In this document: piece by piece, positions 1-9,377 of the stretch
How the letters are laid out: each line of letters opens with the position of its first letter
Position numbering within the stretch: the first letter of the stretch is position 1
NCBI RefSeq assembly: GCF_001634365.1
Contig: NZ_CP014578.1
Location: 2,728,001-2,792,000, forward strand
Direction of reading: 5' to 3'
DNA: 64,000 bases
From: Paraburkholderia phytofirmans OLGA172
GTDB taxonomy: Bacteria > Pseudomonadota > Gammaproteobacteria > Burkholderiales > Burkholderiaceae
Notes under the pieces: generated by a model
Told to the model about the DNA's origin: nothing
Database searches by the model: none
Seen by the model: only the letters and a program-made list of their open reading frames with translations
Program-made: the position numbers and the translations under genes

Positions 1-1
1 C

Positions 2-718
2 GCAGCCATGAAAGCGGGTGTATCGGTCGTACCGTATTCGGCACAGATATCCGGGGTAGCCGGACGCGACTACGTCGTCAACGTCGTCGGGGACACTAAG
101 CAGATTGGTGTGCTTTGGGCCAACTGGCTTGGAACAAACCTCAAGAAAGGCAACGTGGTGTTCGTGGGTGGATCGCCTGGCGCTGCCGGATCCCGCAACT
201 TCATGGACGGCCTGAAGGCCGGCCTCGATAAATACCCGAACCTGAAGCTATTAAATGATCAGTTTGTCGTGACGAACTGGAATCCGGTGGACGCGCAAAA
301 AGCCACCGCAGGCCTGATCGCCCAGTACCCGCACATCGACGCCATCGTCACAGACTATGGCGTGACCGCGCTTGCCGCTGCGAAAGCATTCGAGCAGGCA
401 CATCTCCCGGTGCCCGCCATCGTAACCATCGCAAGCGATAACGAACTGAACTGTCACTACCTGTCGGCCAAGAAGTCGGGGACCGCATTTCCGTACTACA
501 CCCTCGATGGCACGACAACTTACGTGCGCTTCGCAGTGCGGCATGGCGTCGCCAGCTATCAAGGCACCGCTGATAACGAATCGCCCTCAGTACTTCCTTT
601 CGCCTACGCCGACAGTGCCAAGGGCCTCGATCCCAAGTGCGATCCCAGCGCGCCGCCCGATGCCGACCTGTCCTCCGCCCTCCCCCCTGAAAAGCTCAAG
701 GCAGTATTTGAGCAGTAA
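2..718 (+). CDS. Sugar-type ABC transporter substrate-binding protein, 5' end outside window
   Basis: Partial gene: the reading frame is already open at base 2, and the visible 238 residues are the C-terminal two thirds of a periplasmic binding protein of the ribose/RbsB type. The segment VVFVGGSPGAAGSRNFMDGL followed by an alternating alpha/beta pattern and a conserved 'DAIVTDYG' stretch fits this fold. In this family the protein captures a sugar or related small molecule in the periplasm and delivers it to the membrane permeases. The ATPase-permease gene begins 15 bases downstream, so they form one operon. The ligand cannot be told. A decayed copy of this gene lies at 6003-6572. Confidence 0.85.
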   Translation, partial: AAMKAGVSVVPYSAQISGVAGRDYVVNVVGDTKQIGVLWANWLGTNLKKGNVVFVGGSPGAAGSRNFMDGLKAGLDKYPNLKLLNDQFVVTNWNPVDAQKATAGLIAQYPHIDAIVTDYGVTALAAAKAFEQAHLPVPAIVTIASDNELNCHYLSAKKSGTAFPYYTLDGTTTYVRFAVRHGVASYQGTADNESPSVLPFAYADSAKGLDPKCDPSAPPDADLSSALPPEKLKAVFEQ

Positions 719-733
719 AGCTCGAGGCGAATC

Positions 734-3211
734 ATGAACGATCAGAACACTCTGCTTCAGATTGATGGTGTCACCAAAGTCTTTCCCGGTGTACGGGCAC
801 TTGATAACGTCACGTTCTCGGTGCTCGCGGGCGAAGTGCATGGTCTCGTCGGCGAGAATGGCGCAGGTAAGTCCACTCTCATGGCGGTTGCGTCCGGTGC
901 GCTCGTCCCGGAAAAAGGACGCGTCGTTATCAACGGCGCAGAAACTAAAGGCGACACCGACGCGGCGCGGCGCCTCGGCTTGGCGATCGTGCGACAGGAA
1001 CCGGCTCTCATGCCCGATCTGACTGTTGCCGAGAACCTTTATCTCGGCGTGCCGATCGAACAACGCCCTTCTCTGATGAACACCGCGCAATGGGCACAAC
1101 AACTCCTGCGGCAGTGGAGTGACGACGTCGCGATCGATGCAAACGAGCGGGTTTTGAGCCTGAATCCCGAGCAACGCTTCATTGTCGAGATCGTGAAGGC
1201 GCTCGCCGCCAAACCGAAGGTTCTCGTTCTCGATGAGCCCACCGAGCATCTGCTGGCGGAAGACGTCGACCGTCTATTTGAGCACATTCGCAAAGTGACG
1301 GCAGCGAGTTGCTCGGTCGTCTATATCTCGCACCGCATTCGCGAAGTGCAGAAGATCGCCAACCGCCTGACCGTTTTGCGCGACGGACAAGGACAAGGCA
1401 CGTATGACGCTGCCGGTCTCAGCGAACAACAAATCGTCGAACTCATCGTTGGCGGGGCGCTTGACCGGGAGTTCCCCGCGAAAGCCGGACATGAGCGCGC
1501 CGGCGTGGTGCTTGACGTGGTATCGCTGCGCGGCGCTGGCTTCACTGACGTATCGGTGCAGGTCAGGAAAGGGGAAATCGTGGGGCTGGCCGGTATCGAC
1601 GGCAACGGACAGCGCGAATTCATGCGCGCCCTCGCCGGCCTTGCCAGAAGCCGTGGCAGCATCACCGTCAACGGAATACCAGCGAAAATTCAGACGTCTC
1701 AGGCCGCCGCCGCTTCGGGCATTCGCTACCTCCCGGGTGACCGCCATCGGGATGGCATCTTCGGCGAATTATCCGTACGTGAGAATTTCTCACTCCGCAG
1801 TCTTCCGTTCGATTCCATTCATGGCTGGATCAACCAGAGAAGCGAAGCGAGACGCACCAAACTGGCAGTAACAGGTTTCGCGGTCAAGACACCGACCGTC
1901 GAAACGCCCATTCGCTCGTTGTCAGGAGGCAATCAGCAGAAGCTGGTGCTGGCCAGCGTCCTTGCGAGCAATCCCGAGGTTCTGCTCGTCGACGAACCGA
2001 CCCAGGGTGTGGACATTGGCGCCCGGATGGAGATTTACAAGGTGCTTCGTCAGGCTGCCGCAGCCGGCACCGCCGTGATCGTGGTTTCGTCAGATGCGCT
2101 TGAGGTGGCGGGTCTGTGCGACCGTGTGTCGATCTTCTCTCGCGGGCATATCGTCAAGGAACTGCACGACACTGCTGTCAACGAAAACAACATCACGTCT
2201 GCGGTGCTGACTGCGACCACGGAGCGCGAGAGAGGTTCGGCTAGCATCCCAGGATTCTGGAAGTGGGCATCGGGAGATTGGGCGCCCCTCGTCATGCTCG
2301 CACTGGCAGTTTGCGCACTCGGCATCTATGCCACGCACGTCAACGATACCTATCTGTCCGCTCGCAACCTGAGCGGGATGCTGGCGCTCGTAGCGACATT
2401 GGCCATCGTTGCATACGGGCAGCAAGCACTCATGCTCGTTGGAGGTATCGATCTATCTGTTGGACCACTGATGGGGCTGATGGTCGTTATACAGTCGTTT
2501 TTCCTCAACGACGGCGCCTCAATGATGCACCAGTTGTCGGGATGGGTGATTGTTATTCTGATCGCAGTCGCAGTCGGGGTTGTGAACTGGATACTGGTTG
2601 ACCCATTCCGATTGCATCCAATGGTCGCAACGCTAGCCACCTACATGGCGTTGCAGGCGGCATCCCTCCTGTTACGCCCGGTTCCAGGCGGACTGATCGC
2701 GGATTCGGTGGTCGAGGCAATCGGTACGCAGGCCGGCTTTGTACCAGTTATCGCGATCTTCGCTGTTGTTCTCGCGGTCGCACTCGAGTTCGCTCTCTTC
2801 AAGACCCGGCTTGGGCTCACGTTTCGCGGCGTGGGCTCGCGGGTTGAAGCTGCCCGCATGGCAGGTGTGCGTCCACATCGGACCTTGCTTGCGGCGTATG
2901 TGGGTTGCTCGCTCCTCGCTGGCGTAGCCGCCGTGCCGATGATGGCGCAGGTTGGGTCCGGCGACCCGAGTTCGGGCATCAACTACACGCTGGCTAGTAT
3001 TGCGGCCGTCGCCATCGGCGGGGCAAGCCTGTTTGGCGGACGTGGGTCCTTTGTCGGCTCCCTGCTTGGCGCCCTTCTCATCGTTCAGGTCAACGTGGTC
3101 ACGTCATTTCTGGACATTGGAGATTCGTGGCAGTCGTATCTGTTGGGCGGGATGATTCTGGCATCTGTCGCACTCTATTCGAAGAGCAGAGAAATGGCGG
3201 TGGCAAAATGA
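734..3211 (+). CDS. ABC importer ATPase fused to permease (RbsA-RbsC type fusion)
   Basis: 825 residues combine what are normally two proteins. Residues 8-240 are a first ATPase domain with Walker A GENGAGKS and Walker B VLVLDEPT; its signature is degenerate (LSLNPEQ). Residues 255-495 are a second ATPase domain with the usual degenerate P-loop (GIDGNGQ) but an intact LSGGNQQK signature and LLVDEPT. From about residue 510 the chain becomes a multi-spanning permease with the family motif GGIDLSVG near residue 570. It would energise import and form half of the membrane channel. The next permease gene starts inside its stop codon (ATGA). The fusion is open with no stop between the parts. Confidence 0.9.
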   Translation: MNDQNTLLQIDGVTKVFPGVRALDNVTFSVLAGEVHGLVGENGAGKSTLMAVASGALVPEKGRVVINGAETKGDTDAARRLGLAIVRQEPALMPDLTVAENLYLGVPIEQRPSLMNTAQWAQQLLRQWSDDVAIDANERVLSLNPEQRFIVEIVKALAAKPKVLVLDEPTEHLLAEDVDRLFEHIRKVTAASCSVVYISHRIREVQKIANRLTVLRDGQGQGTYDAAGLSEQQIVELIVGGALDREFPAKAGHERAGVVLDVVSLRGAGFTDVSVQVRKGEIVGLAGIDGNGQREFMRALAGLARSRGSITVNGIPAKIQTSQAAAASGIRYLPGDRHRDGIFGELSVRENFSLRSLPFDSIHGWINQRSEARRTKLAVTGFAVKTPTVETPIRSLSGGNQQKLVLASVLASNPEVLLVDEPTQGVDIGARMEIYKVLRQAAAAGTAVIVVSSDALEVAGLCDRVSIFSRGHIVKELHDTAVNENNITSAVLTATTERERGSASIPGFWKWASGDWAPLVMLALAVCALGIYATHVNDTYLSARNLSGMLALVATLAIVAYGQQALMLVGGIDLSVGPLMGLMVVIQSFFLNDGASMMHQLSGWVIVILIAVAVGVVNWILVDPFRLHPMVATLATYMALQAASLLLRPVPGGLIADSVVEAIGTQAGFVPVIAIFAVVLAVALEFALFKTRLGLTFRGVGSRVEAARMAGVRPHRTLLAAYVGCSLLAGVAAVPMMAQVGSGDPSSGINYTLASIAAVAIGGASLFGGRGSFVGSLLGALLIVQVNVVTSFLDIGDSWQSYLLGGMILASVALYSKSREMAVAK

Positions 3212-4230
3212 GAAAGATCATGGACAATCAGGCATACGTGTTTTCGGATCTCGTGCGGTCATTCTTTGCGAAGTCGAAGTCAGTTCGGGCGCCAGGATTG
3301 GGTGAGTTCTGGTGGATCTGGGTCGGACTGATCCTTCTCTTCGCCGTCAGCTCAGTGATCGCACCAGGCACCATGACCCGTGGTTCGATTCTGGCCATGC
3401 TCCCGTTCGCAGGCATTCTCGCCATTGTCGCAACGGGACAGACCCTGGTCATCCAGCAGCGGGGGCTCGACATGTCAGCAATTGGCATGGTCTCGCTCGC
3501 TGGCGTGGTGATGGCTCGAACCGGATTTGGCTTTGATTCCATTGTCCTTGCAGTGATTCTCACGGTGTGCGTGGGGATGATTGTCGGAATCGTCAATGGA
3601 ACACTGGTTTCGAGGTTCGCAATTACTCCATTGGTTGCAACGCTGGCGGTCAACGCGCTTCTCATTGGGGGCGTCCGTTCGCTAACCGGCAATGTTCCGG
3701 TCAATGTCCCGGTCATCATGCAAACCGTCTCTCACGCACAACTCGTTGGCTTGCCAGCCAATGTGCTCTTTGCGTTCGTTTTCGTGGTAACGGCCTGGGT
3801 CATCACCCGCAAGACTGCCATTGGCCGCAGATTTGTCGCTGTGGGCGTCAATCCGCGTGCGGCCGAGGCCGCGGGGGTAAGAGTTCTGCAATACCGGATC
3901 GGTGCTTATGTCGCGTCTGCAGTGTGCTTCTCTGCCGCCGGAATGCTACTCGCAGGCTTCATTGGTAGCGCGTCGCAGACGTCGGGCAACGACTATCTGC
4001 TTCCCGCCATCGCGGCTGTAGTTGTCGGCGGCACACCATTCACTGGTGGAAAAGGCAGCGTTATCGCTAGCGCGGTCGCGGCGCTGTTCATGGCGCAACT
4101 CGGCCAACTTGTGCTGGCACTTGGTGCGGGGCCCGCAGTTCAGTTGCTGGTGCAGGCGTGCGCGATTCTGCTCGCAACCACTGTTCGCCATCTGCCAACG
4201 GCAGTAAAAACGTTTCGCAAAAAATCGTAG
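3208..4230 (+). CDS. ABC transporter permease (RbsC/BPD_transp_2 family)
   Basis: 340-residue inner-membrane permease, partner of the permease half of the upstream fusion. It has a short cytoplasmic N-terminus, 8-10 hydrophobic segments, the family motif QQRGLDMSAIG and the cytoplasmic coupling loop VNPRAAEAAGV. The start chosen is the ATG whose last two bases overlap the upstream TGA, which implies translational coupling; an earlier in-frame ATG at 3127 lies inside the upstream gene. With the binding protein and the fused ATPase-permease it completes an importer. The substrate is not evident. Confidence 0.9.
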   Translation: MRKIMDNQAYVFSDLVRSFFAKSKSVRAPGLGEFWWIWVGLILLFAVSSVIAPGTMTRGSILAMLPFAGILAIVATGQTLVIQQRGLDMSAIGMVSLAGVVMARTGFGFDSIVLAVILTVCVGMIVGIVNGTLVSRFAITPLVATLAVNALLIGGVRSLTGNVPVNVPVIMQTVSHAQLVGLPANVLFAFVFVVTAWVITRKTAIGRRFVAVGVNPRAAEAAGVRVLQYRIGAYVASAVCFSAAGMLLAGFIGSASQTSGNDYLLPAIAAVVVGGTPFTGGKGSVIASAVAALFMAQLGQLVLALGAGPAVQLLVQACAILLATTVRHLPTAVKTFRKKS

Positions 4231-4549
4231 TGAACAGTAGTAACTAAGGTCCACGCCGTTCTCTTCCGGGCACGCGTTGTATTGGCTCGAAAGACAGGCG
4301 ATTCGGGTAGGGGACCCGGGAGCGAGTAGTCTGTTGGACGCGTCGTTGGACTGCATCGTCAGCATGCGAATGACTTTACCTGTTTCAGATCGGCGGTGGA
4401 CGAGCGGAAGCTGCTCCTAGAAACCACTTGTCCGACCGGTTCAACGTTGCGCCTGAACGTTGGACCTGACTTTGCAAGCCGATTGCAACGGCCCGATAGA
4501 GGCCGTCAGGCAATCTCTGGAGAATCTATTTTATCGTTAGGATAACGAA
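4231..4549 (+). promoter_or_regulatory. Intergenic leader ahead of the porin gene
   Basis: 319 bases without a convincing gene separate the ABC operon from the porin. No strong terminator was seen after the permease stop. The last bases contain CGTT-AGGAT-AACG, so the porin Shine-Dalgarno (AGGA) sits in the loop of a short potential hairpin just before the ATG. No sigma70 promoter could be assigned with confidence. Confidence 0.35.
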
Positions 4550-5620
4550 ATGCGAAAGATTATTTATTGCGCATCATTGATGGCTTTCTGCGCCTGCAAC
4601 ACCTACGCACAGAGTACTGTGACCCTGTATGGACGCGTCGCATCTGGTCTCGATTTCGTCACGAACGTCGCAACGCCAAATGGCCAGTCGAAGAGCAATT
4701 TCAGGTTCGGCAGCAACCAGTATGGATACAGCTGGTTCGGCCTGAAAGGTGATGAAGACCTCGGAGGCGGCCTGCATGCTGTCTTCAAACTGGAAAGCCT
4801 TTTTACGTCCGGCACAGGTCAGATCCCGCCAGACACGATCTTCACCCGCGATGCATACGTAGGCCTCTCCTACGATAAGTATGGCAGTATCTGGTTCGGA
4901 CGGGCAATGAGCCTCACCGACGAGACGGGCTGGTACATCGACCCGTTGGGGGAACAGGTAGGCATTGGAGTCGGCAACTTTGCATTCGGGCGAGCGTGGG
5001 GTCCGCGCTCAAACGTCGTCACTTACAATTCGCCTAACTGGGCCGGCTTCTCCTTCCGCGTGCAGGACGGATTCGGCAACGAGGCTGGCAATTTCCGTGG
5101 CGGACGCCAGTTCAGTGTGAGCGCCCAGTACACGCTCGTGAATTTTGCTGCCTACGGTGTATACGAAGAAGTTCGCGACGCCAACGGTAAATTCTCCAGC
5201 CTGTATGCGGCATCGCGCGAATACATGGTGGGCGCCACCTACCAAGTGGGTGGACTGAAGTTCTATACCGGCTTTCAACAGCTTGTCTCGTCTGGGCAAG
5301 ATACAGTTGCCGATTCTTTCAATCCGTCTGCCGCCACGCGGAGCCAGCAGGAGTGGATTGGCGCCTCGTATCAGGCGACCCCTGCCCTCGCCTTCCAGGC
5401 CGGCTGGTATCACGGCAACGTAAATCATGGCGGCGGCACGGGAAATCTCGGTGCCATCGGCACCACCTATAACTTGTCGAAACGGACATTCCTCTATCTG
5501 ACCTTTGGCGAGATGTTCAACGGGAAGAATTCGGCGTTCCCGGTTGAAACGGCCGACTCCCAACCGCTGCCGGGCCACAATCAGCAAGGTGGCTACATCG
5601 GCATCATGCACTTCTTTTAA
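4550..5620 (+). CDS. Gram-negative porin (OmpC-like, Burkholderia type)
   Basis: 356-residue outer-membrane porin. The N-terminus MRKIIYCASLMAFCACNTYA is a signal peptide cleaved before QSTVTLYGRV, the standard start of mature burkholderial porins. The rest is amphipathic beta strands with the GLKGDEDLGGGL motif, and it ends in the C-terminal phenylalanine used for barrel insertion. Such trimeric 16-strand barrels admit small hydrophilic solutes. It follows the ABC importer and may supply the same substrate. A strong hairpin terminator lies 11 bases after the stop codon. Confidence 0.93.
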   Translation: MRKIIYCASLMAFCACNTYAQSTVTLYGRVASGLDFVTNVATPNGQSKSNFRFGSNQYGYSWFGLKGDEDLGGGLHAVFKLESLFTSGTGQIPPDTIFTRDAYVGLSYDKYGSIWFGRAMSLTDETGWYIDPLGEQVGIGVGNFAFGRAWGPRSNVVTYNSPNWAGFSFRVQDGFGNEAGNFRGGRQFSVSAQYTLVNFAAYGVYEEVRDANGKFSSLYAASREYMVGATYQVGGLKFYTGFQQLVSSGQDTVADSFNPSAATRSQQEWIGASYQATPALAFQAGWYHGNVNHGGGTGNLGAIGTTYNLSKRTFLYLTFGEMFNGKNSAFPVETADSQPLPGHNQQGGYIGIMHFF

Positions 5621-5630
5621 CCGCTGTTCT

Positions 5631-5667
5631 GCTGACGTACAGGCATCTGTACGTCAGCGCTTTTTGT
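5631..5667 (+). terminator. Rho-independent terminator after the porin
   Basis: Perfect 12-bp stem GCTGACGTACAG / CTGTACGTCAGC with a GCAT loop, followed by GC and then five T residues. It closes the porin transcription unit. Confidence 0.9.
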
Positions 5668-5676
5668 CGCGCGCAA

Positions 5677-5992
5677 GCGCCAGCTCTTGCCAACTGGGCG
5701 CTTGTGTTTGCGAAACGCCTTTTCGAACAACGGTACGAGCTTGATCACCCAGCGGTGCACGCTCGAATGGTCGACCTCCAAACCCCGCTCGGCCATCATT
5801 CCCTCGAGGTTGCGCAGGCTCAGCGAGTAAGCTACGTACCAGCGGACGCACAGCAAAATCACGTCCGGTGGATGGTCCAGTCGCTTCAGCACCTTACCGA
5901 TACTCGGTGGCAACGTCGTGCGCGCCGACTTCTTCGTTTTGGCCATCTTGTTCGTCATCCATGTTTGGACGCGAATCTTATCTCAGCGCCTT
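5677..5992 (-). pseudogene. Truncated IS6-family transposase, N-terminal part only
   Basis: Reading leftward from 5958, the frame gives an IS6/IS26-type N-terminus: a helix-turn-helix region (SLSLRNLEGMMAERGLEVDH, then SSVHRW) up to KRPVGKSWR, where the catalytic DDE core should begin with MDETY. Similarity stops at about 5677 and the following residues are unrelated, so the catalytic domain is missing. The other edge touches the decayed binding-protein copy at about 6003, which suggests that this element, or recombination at it, removed the 5' part of that gene. Confidence 0.8.
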
Positions 5993-6002
5993 AATGCGAC
6001 AA

Positions 6003-6572
6003 AACAGGAAAGGCGGCGTCATCTTTATGGGCGGAACGGCAGGTGCCACGACGTCGCAGAACTTCATGGTCGGCCTCAAGGATGGTCTGCAAAAATATCC
6101 CGAGCTGAAACTACTGAACGAATAAATCATTGCGACGAACTGGAATCCCGCGGATGCCCAAAAGGCGACCGCAGGTCTAATTGCACAATATCCGCTCATT
6201 GATGCGATCGTCACAGACTACGGGATCACGGCGCTCGCGGCCGAAAAGGCCTTTGAACAGGCGCATCTTCCCGTGCCAGCGATCGGGAGCGACAACGAAC
6301 TGAGCTGCCGTTTCATCGCGGCGAAAAAATCCGGAGCGGGGTTCCAGTACTTTACGCTCGACGGCACGACGTCCTATATTCGCTTCGCCGCGCGGCGTGC
6401 GATAGCCGCCTATCAGGGCACATCTGACAGCGAATCGCCGGCGATTTTACCGTTTCCGTTTGCGGACAGCGCCAAGGGTCTCGCCCCCAAGTGTGATCCC
6501 GCTGCACCACCCGATGCCGACCTGTCATCCCCACTCTCTGCCGAGAAGCTGAAGGCGATATTCCTGCCGTAG
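6003..6572 (+). pseudogene. Decayed second copy of the ABC substrate-binding protein gene
   Basis: The translation closely follows the gene at 2-718 from NRKGGVIFMGG to the C-terminal EKLKAIFLP. Three lesions are visible: the 5' half is missing and replaced by IS6 remnants; an in-frame TAA at 6123-6125 replaces the codon for the Gln in LLNDQF; and three codons are missing in the PAIVTIASDN region (here PAIGSDN). The frame is the same before and after the stop. No linked ATPase or permease copy remains. Confidence 0.9.
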
Positions 6573-6695
6573 CGATTCGAATGGAATCCTAAGATTCTGG
6601 CATCCCCGGCACACGCTCGATATGGAGCATCGCCGCACGCCTCTGTATCTGGCGATCGCGGCGATGACAAGCCCAATACGTTGCCGCCCGCGGCC

Positions 6696-7907
6696 TTACC
6701 CCTGGACGGCGCCATCCAGACAATCTTCCGCGCGCCAGCCATGCAACCACGCCAACGCGTCGTAGAACTGCTCTTGCGTGCGGTCGACCCAAAGCGAATT
6801 GCGCACCAGACGCTCGACACCCTTTGCGTGATAGATACGGCCCATTTCGCGCGCCGAGTACAGCACACGCGCGGTGCGCGGAATGCGCACCGACTCGTAC
6901 AGCTTGAACGCTGCTTCGAAATCGCCATCGGTAGCGGCGACGGCCGCGCCGAGCGTGACCGCGTCTTCGAGCGCCTGACAGGCGCCCTGCGCGAGGTACT
7001 GCGTCATCGGATGCGCCGCGTCGCCGAGCACGGTGGCGCGCCCGTCGCTCCAGCGCTCCACGGGATCGCGGTCCGCTGTAGCCCAGCGCTTCCATGAAGT
7101 CGGCCGGTCGAGCATCTGGTGCGGCAGCGGATGGATACCTTCGAAGTACGACAGCACTTCCTGCTTACTGCCTTCGCGCACGCCCCATTCCTCCTTCTCG
7201 CGACTATGGAACGTGACGACGAGGTTGTACTGCCGACCGCCGCGCAGCGGATAATGCACAAGGTGACAGTGCGGACCCGCCCACACGACGGGCGCATTGA
7301 TTTGCAGGTCCTTGGGCATGTTCTCGACATCGACGACTGCGCGATACACCACATGCCCTGTCACGCGATGCGCGTCACCGATCAACGCGTTGCGTATCGC
7401 CGACTTCACGCCGTCGCAACCAATCACCGCGTCCGCGCTGTAACGCTCGCCATGCTGGTCTGTGACGGTCACGCCGTTGGCATCCTGATCCAGCGTGCAG
7501 ACCTGCGTGTTCGTGCGGAACTGGATCAGCGGATGATCCTTGACCGCTTCGAGAATCGACAGATGGATGTCGGCGCGATGAATCACCGCATACGGATTGC
7601 CGAAGCGCGCGCGATACGGTTCGCTGACGTCGACGTGCGCAATTTCTTTCGCGTCGAGCGCGTCCCGCAGGCTCAGGTAGTCAGTGAACACGGCCCGGCT
7701 GCGCGCCGCCTCGCCGACACCCAACGCATCGAGCGCGTTGAACGCATTCGCGGCCAACTGAATGCCCGCACCGATCTCCTGAATCTCCGGAGCCTGCTCG
7801 AGCAGTTGCACGCGAATGCCCTGCCGTGCCAGCGCCAGCGCAGCGGCGAGTCCACCAATACCGCCGCCGATGACGAGCACGCGGCGCCCTTTGTCTGTCT
7901 CACTCAT
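6696..7907 (-). CDS. FAD-dependent 3-hydroxybenzoate 6-monooxygenase (salicylate-hydroxylase-like)
   Basis: 403-residue class A flavoprotein hydroxylase. Visible motifs are the N-terminal dinucleotide fold VIGGGIGGLAAALALA, the DG motif GCDGVKSAIR, and LGDAAHPMTQYLAQGACQALEDA contacting FAD. Enzymes of this family use NAD(P)H and O2 to hydroxylate an aromatic acid. It is co-directional with gentisate dioxygenase, fumarylpyruvate hydrolase and maleylpyruvate isomerase, so the best reading is 3-hydroxybenzoate to gentisate. Salicylate 5- or 1-hydroxylase activity cannot be excluded by sequence alone. It is the last gene of the operon, 21 bases after the isomerase. Confidence 0.85.
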   Translation of the reverse strand: MSETDKGRRVLVIGGGIGGLAAALALARQGIRVQLLEQAPEIQEIGAGIQLAANAFNALDALGVGEAARSRAVFTDYLSLRDALDAKEIAHVDVSEPYRARFGNPYAVIHRADIHLSILEAVKDHPLIQFRTNTQVCTLDQDANGVTVTDQHGERYSADAVIGCDGVKSAIRNALIGDAHRVTGHVVYRAVVDVENMPKDLQINAPVVWAGPHCHLVHYPLRGGRQYNLVVTFHSREKEEWGVREGSKQEVLSYFEGIHPLPHQMLDRPTSWKRWATADRDPVERWSDGRATVLGDAAHPMTQYLAQGACQALEDAVTLGAAVAATDGDFEAAFKLYESVRIPRTARVLYSAREMGRIYHAKGVERLVRNSLWVDRTQEQFYDALAWLHGWRAEDCLDGAVQG

Positions 7908-7928
7908 GACTGTCTCCGTCCCCTGTAA

Positions 7929-8570
7929 TCAAGCAACATAATCGGGCTGGCGCTGCGGCTCTGCCGCAGCAAATGCCGGGTGTGCCGACGCGTGTTCATA
8001 CACCGCGAGGCTGCGCGGATAGGCGCTCAGATCGCAGTCCATGCGCAGCGCGTTGGCGATCTGCGGCACGAGGGACACGTCGGCGAGCGTCGGCTGCGCG
8101 CCCAAGCACCACGGGCCGTGGTTGCTGCGTTCGAGCAGGCGCTCGACGCCCGCCATCCCCTGAGCGACCCAGTGCCGATACCACGCGGTTTTTTGCTGCG
8201 GCGTCACCTGCAGTTCCGTCTCCAGATAGCGCAGCACGCGCAGGTTGTTGACGGGATGGATGTCGCAGGCAATCAGCGTCGAAAGTTCGAGTACACGCGC
8301 CCGCACTGCGGGTTCGAGCGGAATCAGACGCGGCTCGGGATACGTCTGATCGAGATAGTCAATGATCGCGAGTGACTGGCCAAGCCTGAAATCGCCATCG
8401 ATCAGCGCGGGCACCGTCGCGGACGGATTCACGTTCGCCACGTAGTCCGCTGCGCGATGCTCGCCGACTCGGATATTCACGGGCAGCGTGTCGTAAGCCA
8501 GACCTTTGAGCGCGAGCGCAATGCGCACGCGGTACGACGTCGAGCTGTTGAAGAAGCTATGGAGTTGCAC
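7929..8570 (-). CDS. nagL: Maleylpyruvate isomerase (zeta-class GST)
   Basis: 213 residues with a thioredoxin-like N-domain and the zeta-GST signature SSTSYRVRIALALKG, where the Ser-Ser start binds glutathione, followed by VNPSATVPALIDGD and a helical C-domain. The family isomerises maleylpyruvate or maleylacetoacetate to the fumaryl isomer in the cytoplasm. Gentisate dioxygenase upstream makes maleylpyruvate and the neighbouring hydrolase uses fumarylpyruvate, so the maleylpyruvate role fits. Maleylacetoacetate isomerase would be the alternative name from sequence alone. Confidence 0.87.
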   Translation of the reverse strand: MQLHSFFNSSTSYRVRIALALKGLAYDTLPVNIRVGEHRAADYVANVNPSATVPALIDGDFRLGQSLAIIDYLDQTYPEPRLIPLEPAVRARVLELSTLIACDIHPVNNLRVLRYLETELQVTPQQKTAWYRHWVAQGMAGVERLLERSNHGPWCLGAQPTLADVSLVPQIANALRMDCDLSAYPRSLAVYEHASAHPAFAAAEPQRQPDYVA

Positions 8571-8605
8571 GGGTAGACCTCCGTCTCAAGGCAGATTACT
8601 GATGT

Positions 8606-9304
8606 TCAGACCACCCGTACCGTCACTTCCCCCAGACGCTCGACGCCGACCTTCATCGTGTCGCCCGTCTTTACCGCGCCAACGCCTTCCGGCGTGCCTG
8701 TGAAAATCACATCACCCGGTTCAAGGCGGAAGTACTTCGACAGGTCCGCAACGGTTTCGGCCACCGACCAGATCAGATGCGACACATCGCTCTTCTGCTT
8801 CGTTTCGCCATTGACGTTCAGCCACAGCGCGCCGCTTTCAAAGTGACCTACCGCGCTGACGGGATGAATCGGGCCGATCGGCGCGGAACGGTCGAATGCC
8901 TTGCCGATTTCCCATGGACGGCCCATCTCGCGCATCTTCATCTGCAGGTCGCGGCGCGTCATGTCAAGACCGACCGCGTAGCCCCAGACATGATCCAGTG
9001 CCCGTTCAAGCGGAATATCCGAGCCGCCCTTGCCGATCACCGCGACGAGTTCCGCTTCATAGTGATAGTTCTGTGTCTGCGCCGGATAGGCCAGTTCGAG
9101 CGTCTCGCCATACGCGACCGGCACGACGGCATCAGCCGGTTTGCAGAAAAAGAACGGCGGCTCGCGTTCGGGATCGAAGCCCATTTCGCGCGCGTGGGCC
9201 GCGTAGTTGCGGCCCACGCAATAGACGCGGCGCACCGCGAATTGAGCGTCGCTACCGGCAACGGGAACGGCAATAGGTGCTTCGGGCGGGAAAACAAAAG
9301 TCAT
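8606..9304 (-). CDS. nagK: Fumarylpyruvate hydrolase (FAH family)
   Basis: 232 residues, the usual size for this family. The core contains VYCVGRNYAAHAREMG, the metal-binding region YHYEAELVAVIGKGG and GYAVGLDMTRRDLQ, and the C-terminal GDVIFTGTPEGVGAVKTGD loop. It should hydrolyse fumarylpyruvate to fumarate and pyruvate, the last step of the glutathione-dependent gentisate route. It lies between the dioxygenase and the isomerase on the same strand. Confidence 0.9.
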   Translation of the reverse strand: MTFVFPPEAPIAVPVAGSDAQFAVRRVYCVGRNYAAHAREMGFDPEREPPFFFCKPADAVVPVAYGETLELAYPAQTQNYHYEAELVAVIGKGGSDIPLERALDHVWGYAVGLDMTRRDLQMKMREMGRPWEIGKAFDRSAPIGPIHPVSAVGHFESGALWLNVNGETKQKSDVSHLIWSVAETVADLSKYFRLEPGDVIFTGTPEGVGAVKTGDTMKVGVERLGEVTVRVV

Positions 9305-9377
9305 AATGATTTCGGCTCAATGGATAAAGGAGATCACGCACGCAGGTGCAGCACGCGCGGAGGGAATAGCAGGTTGG

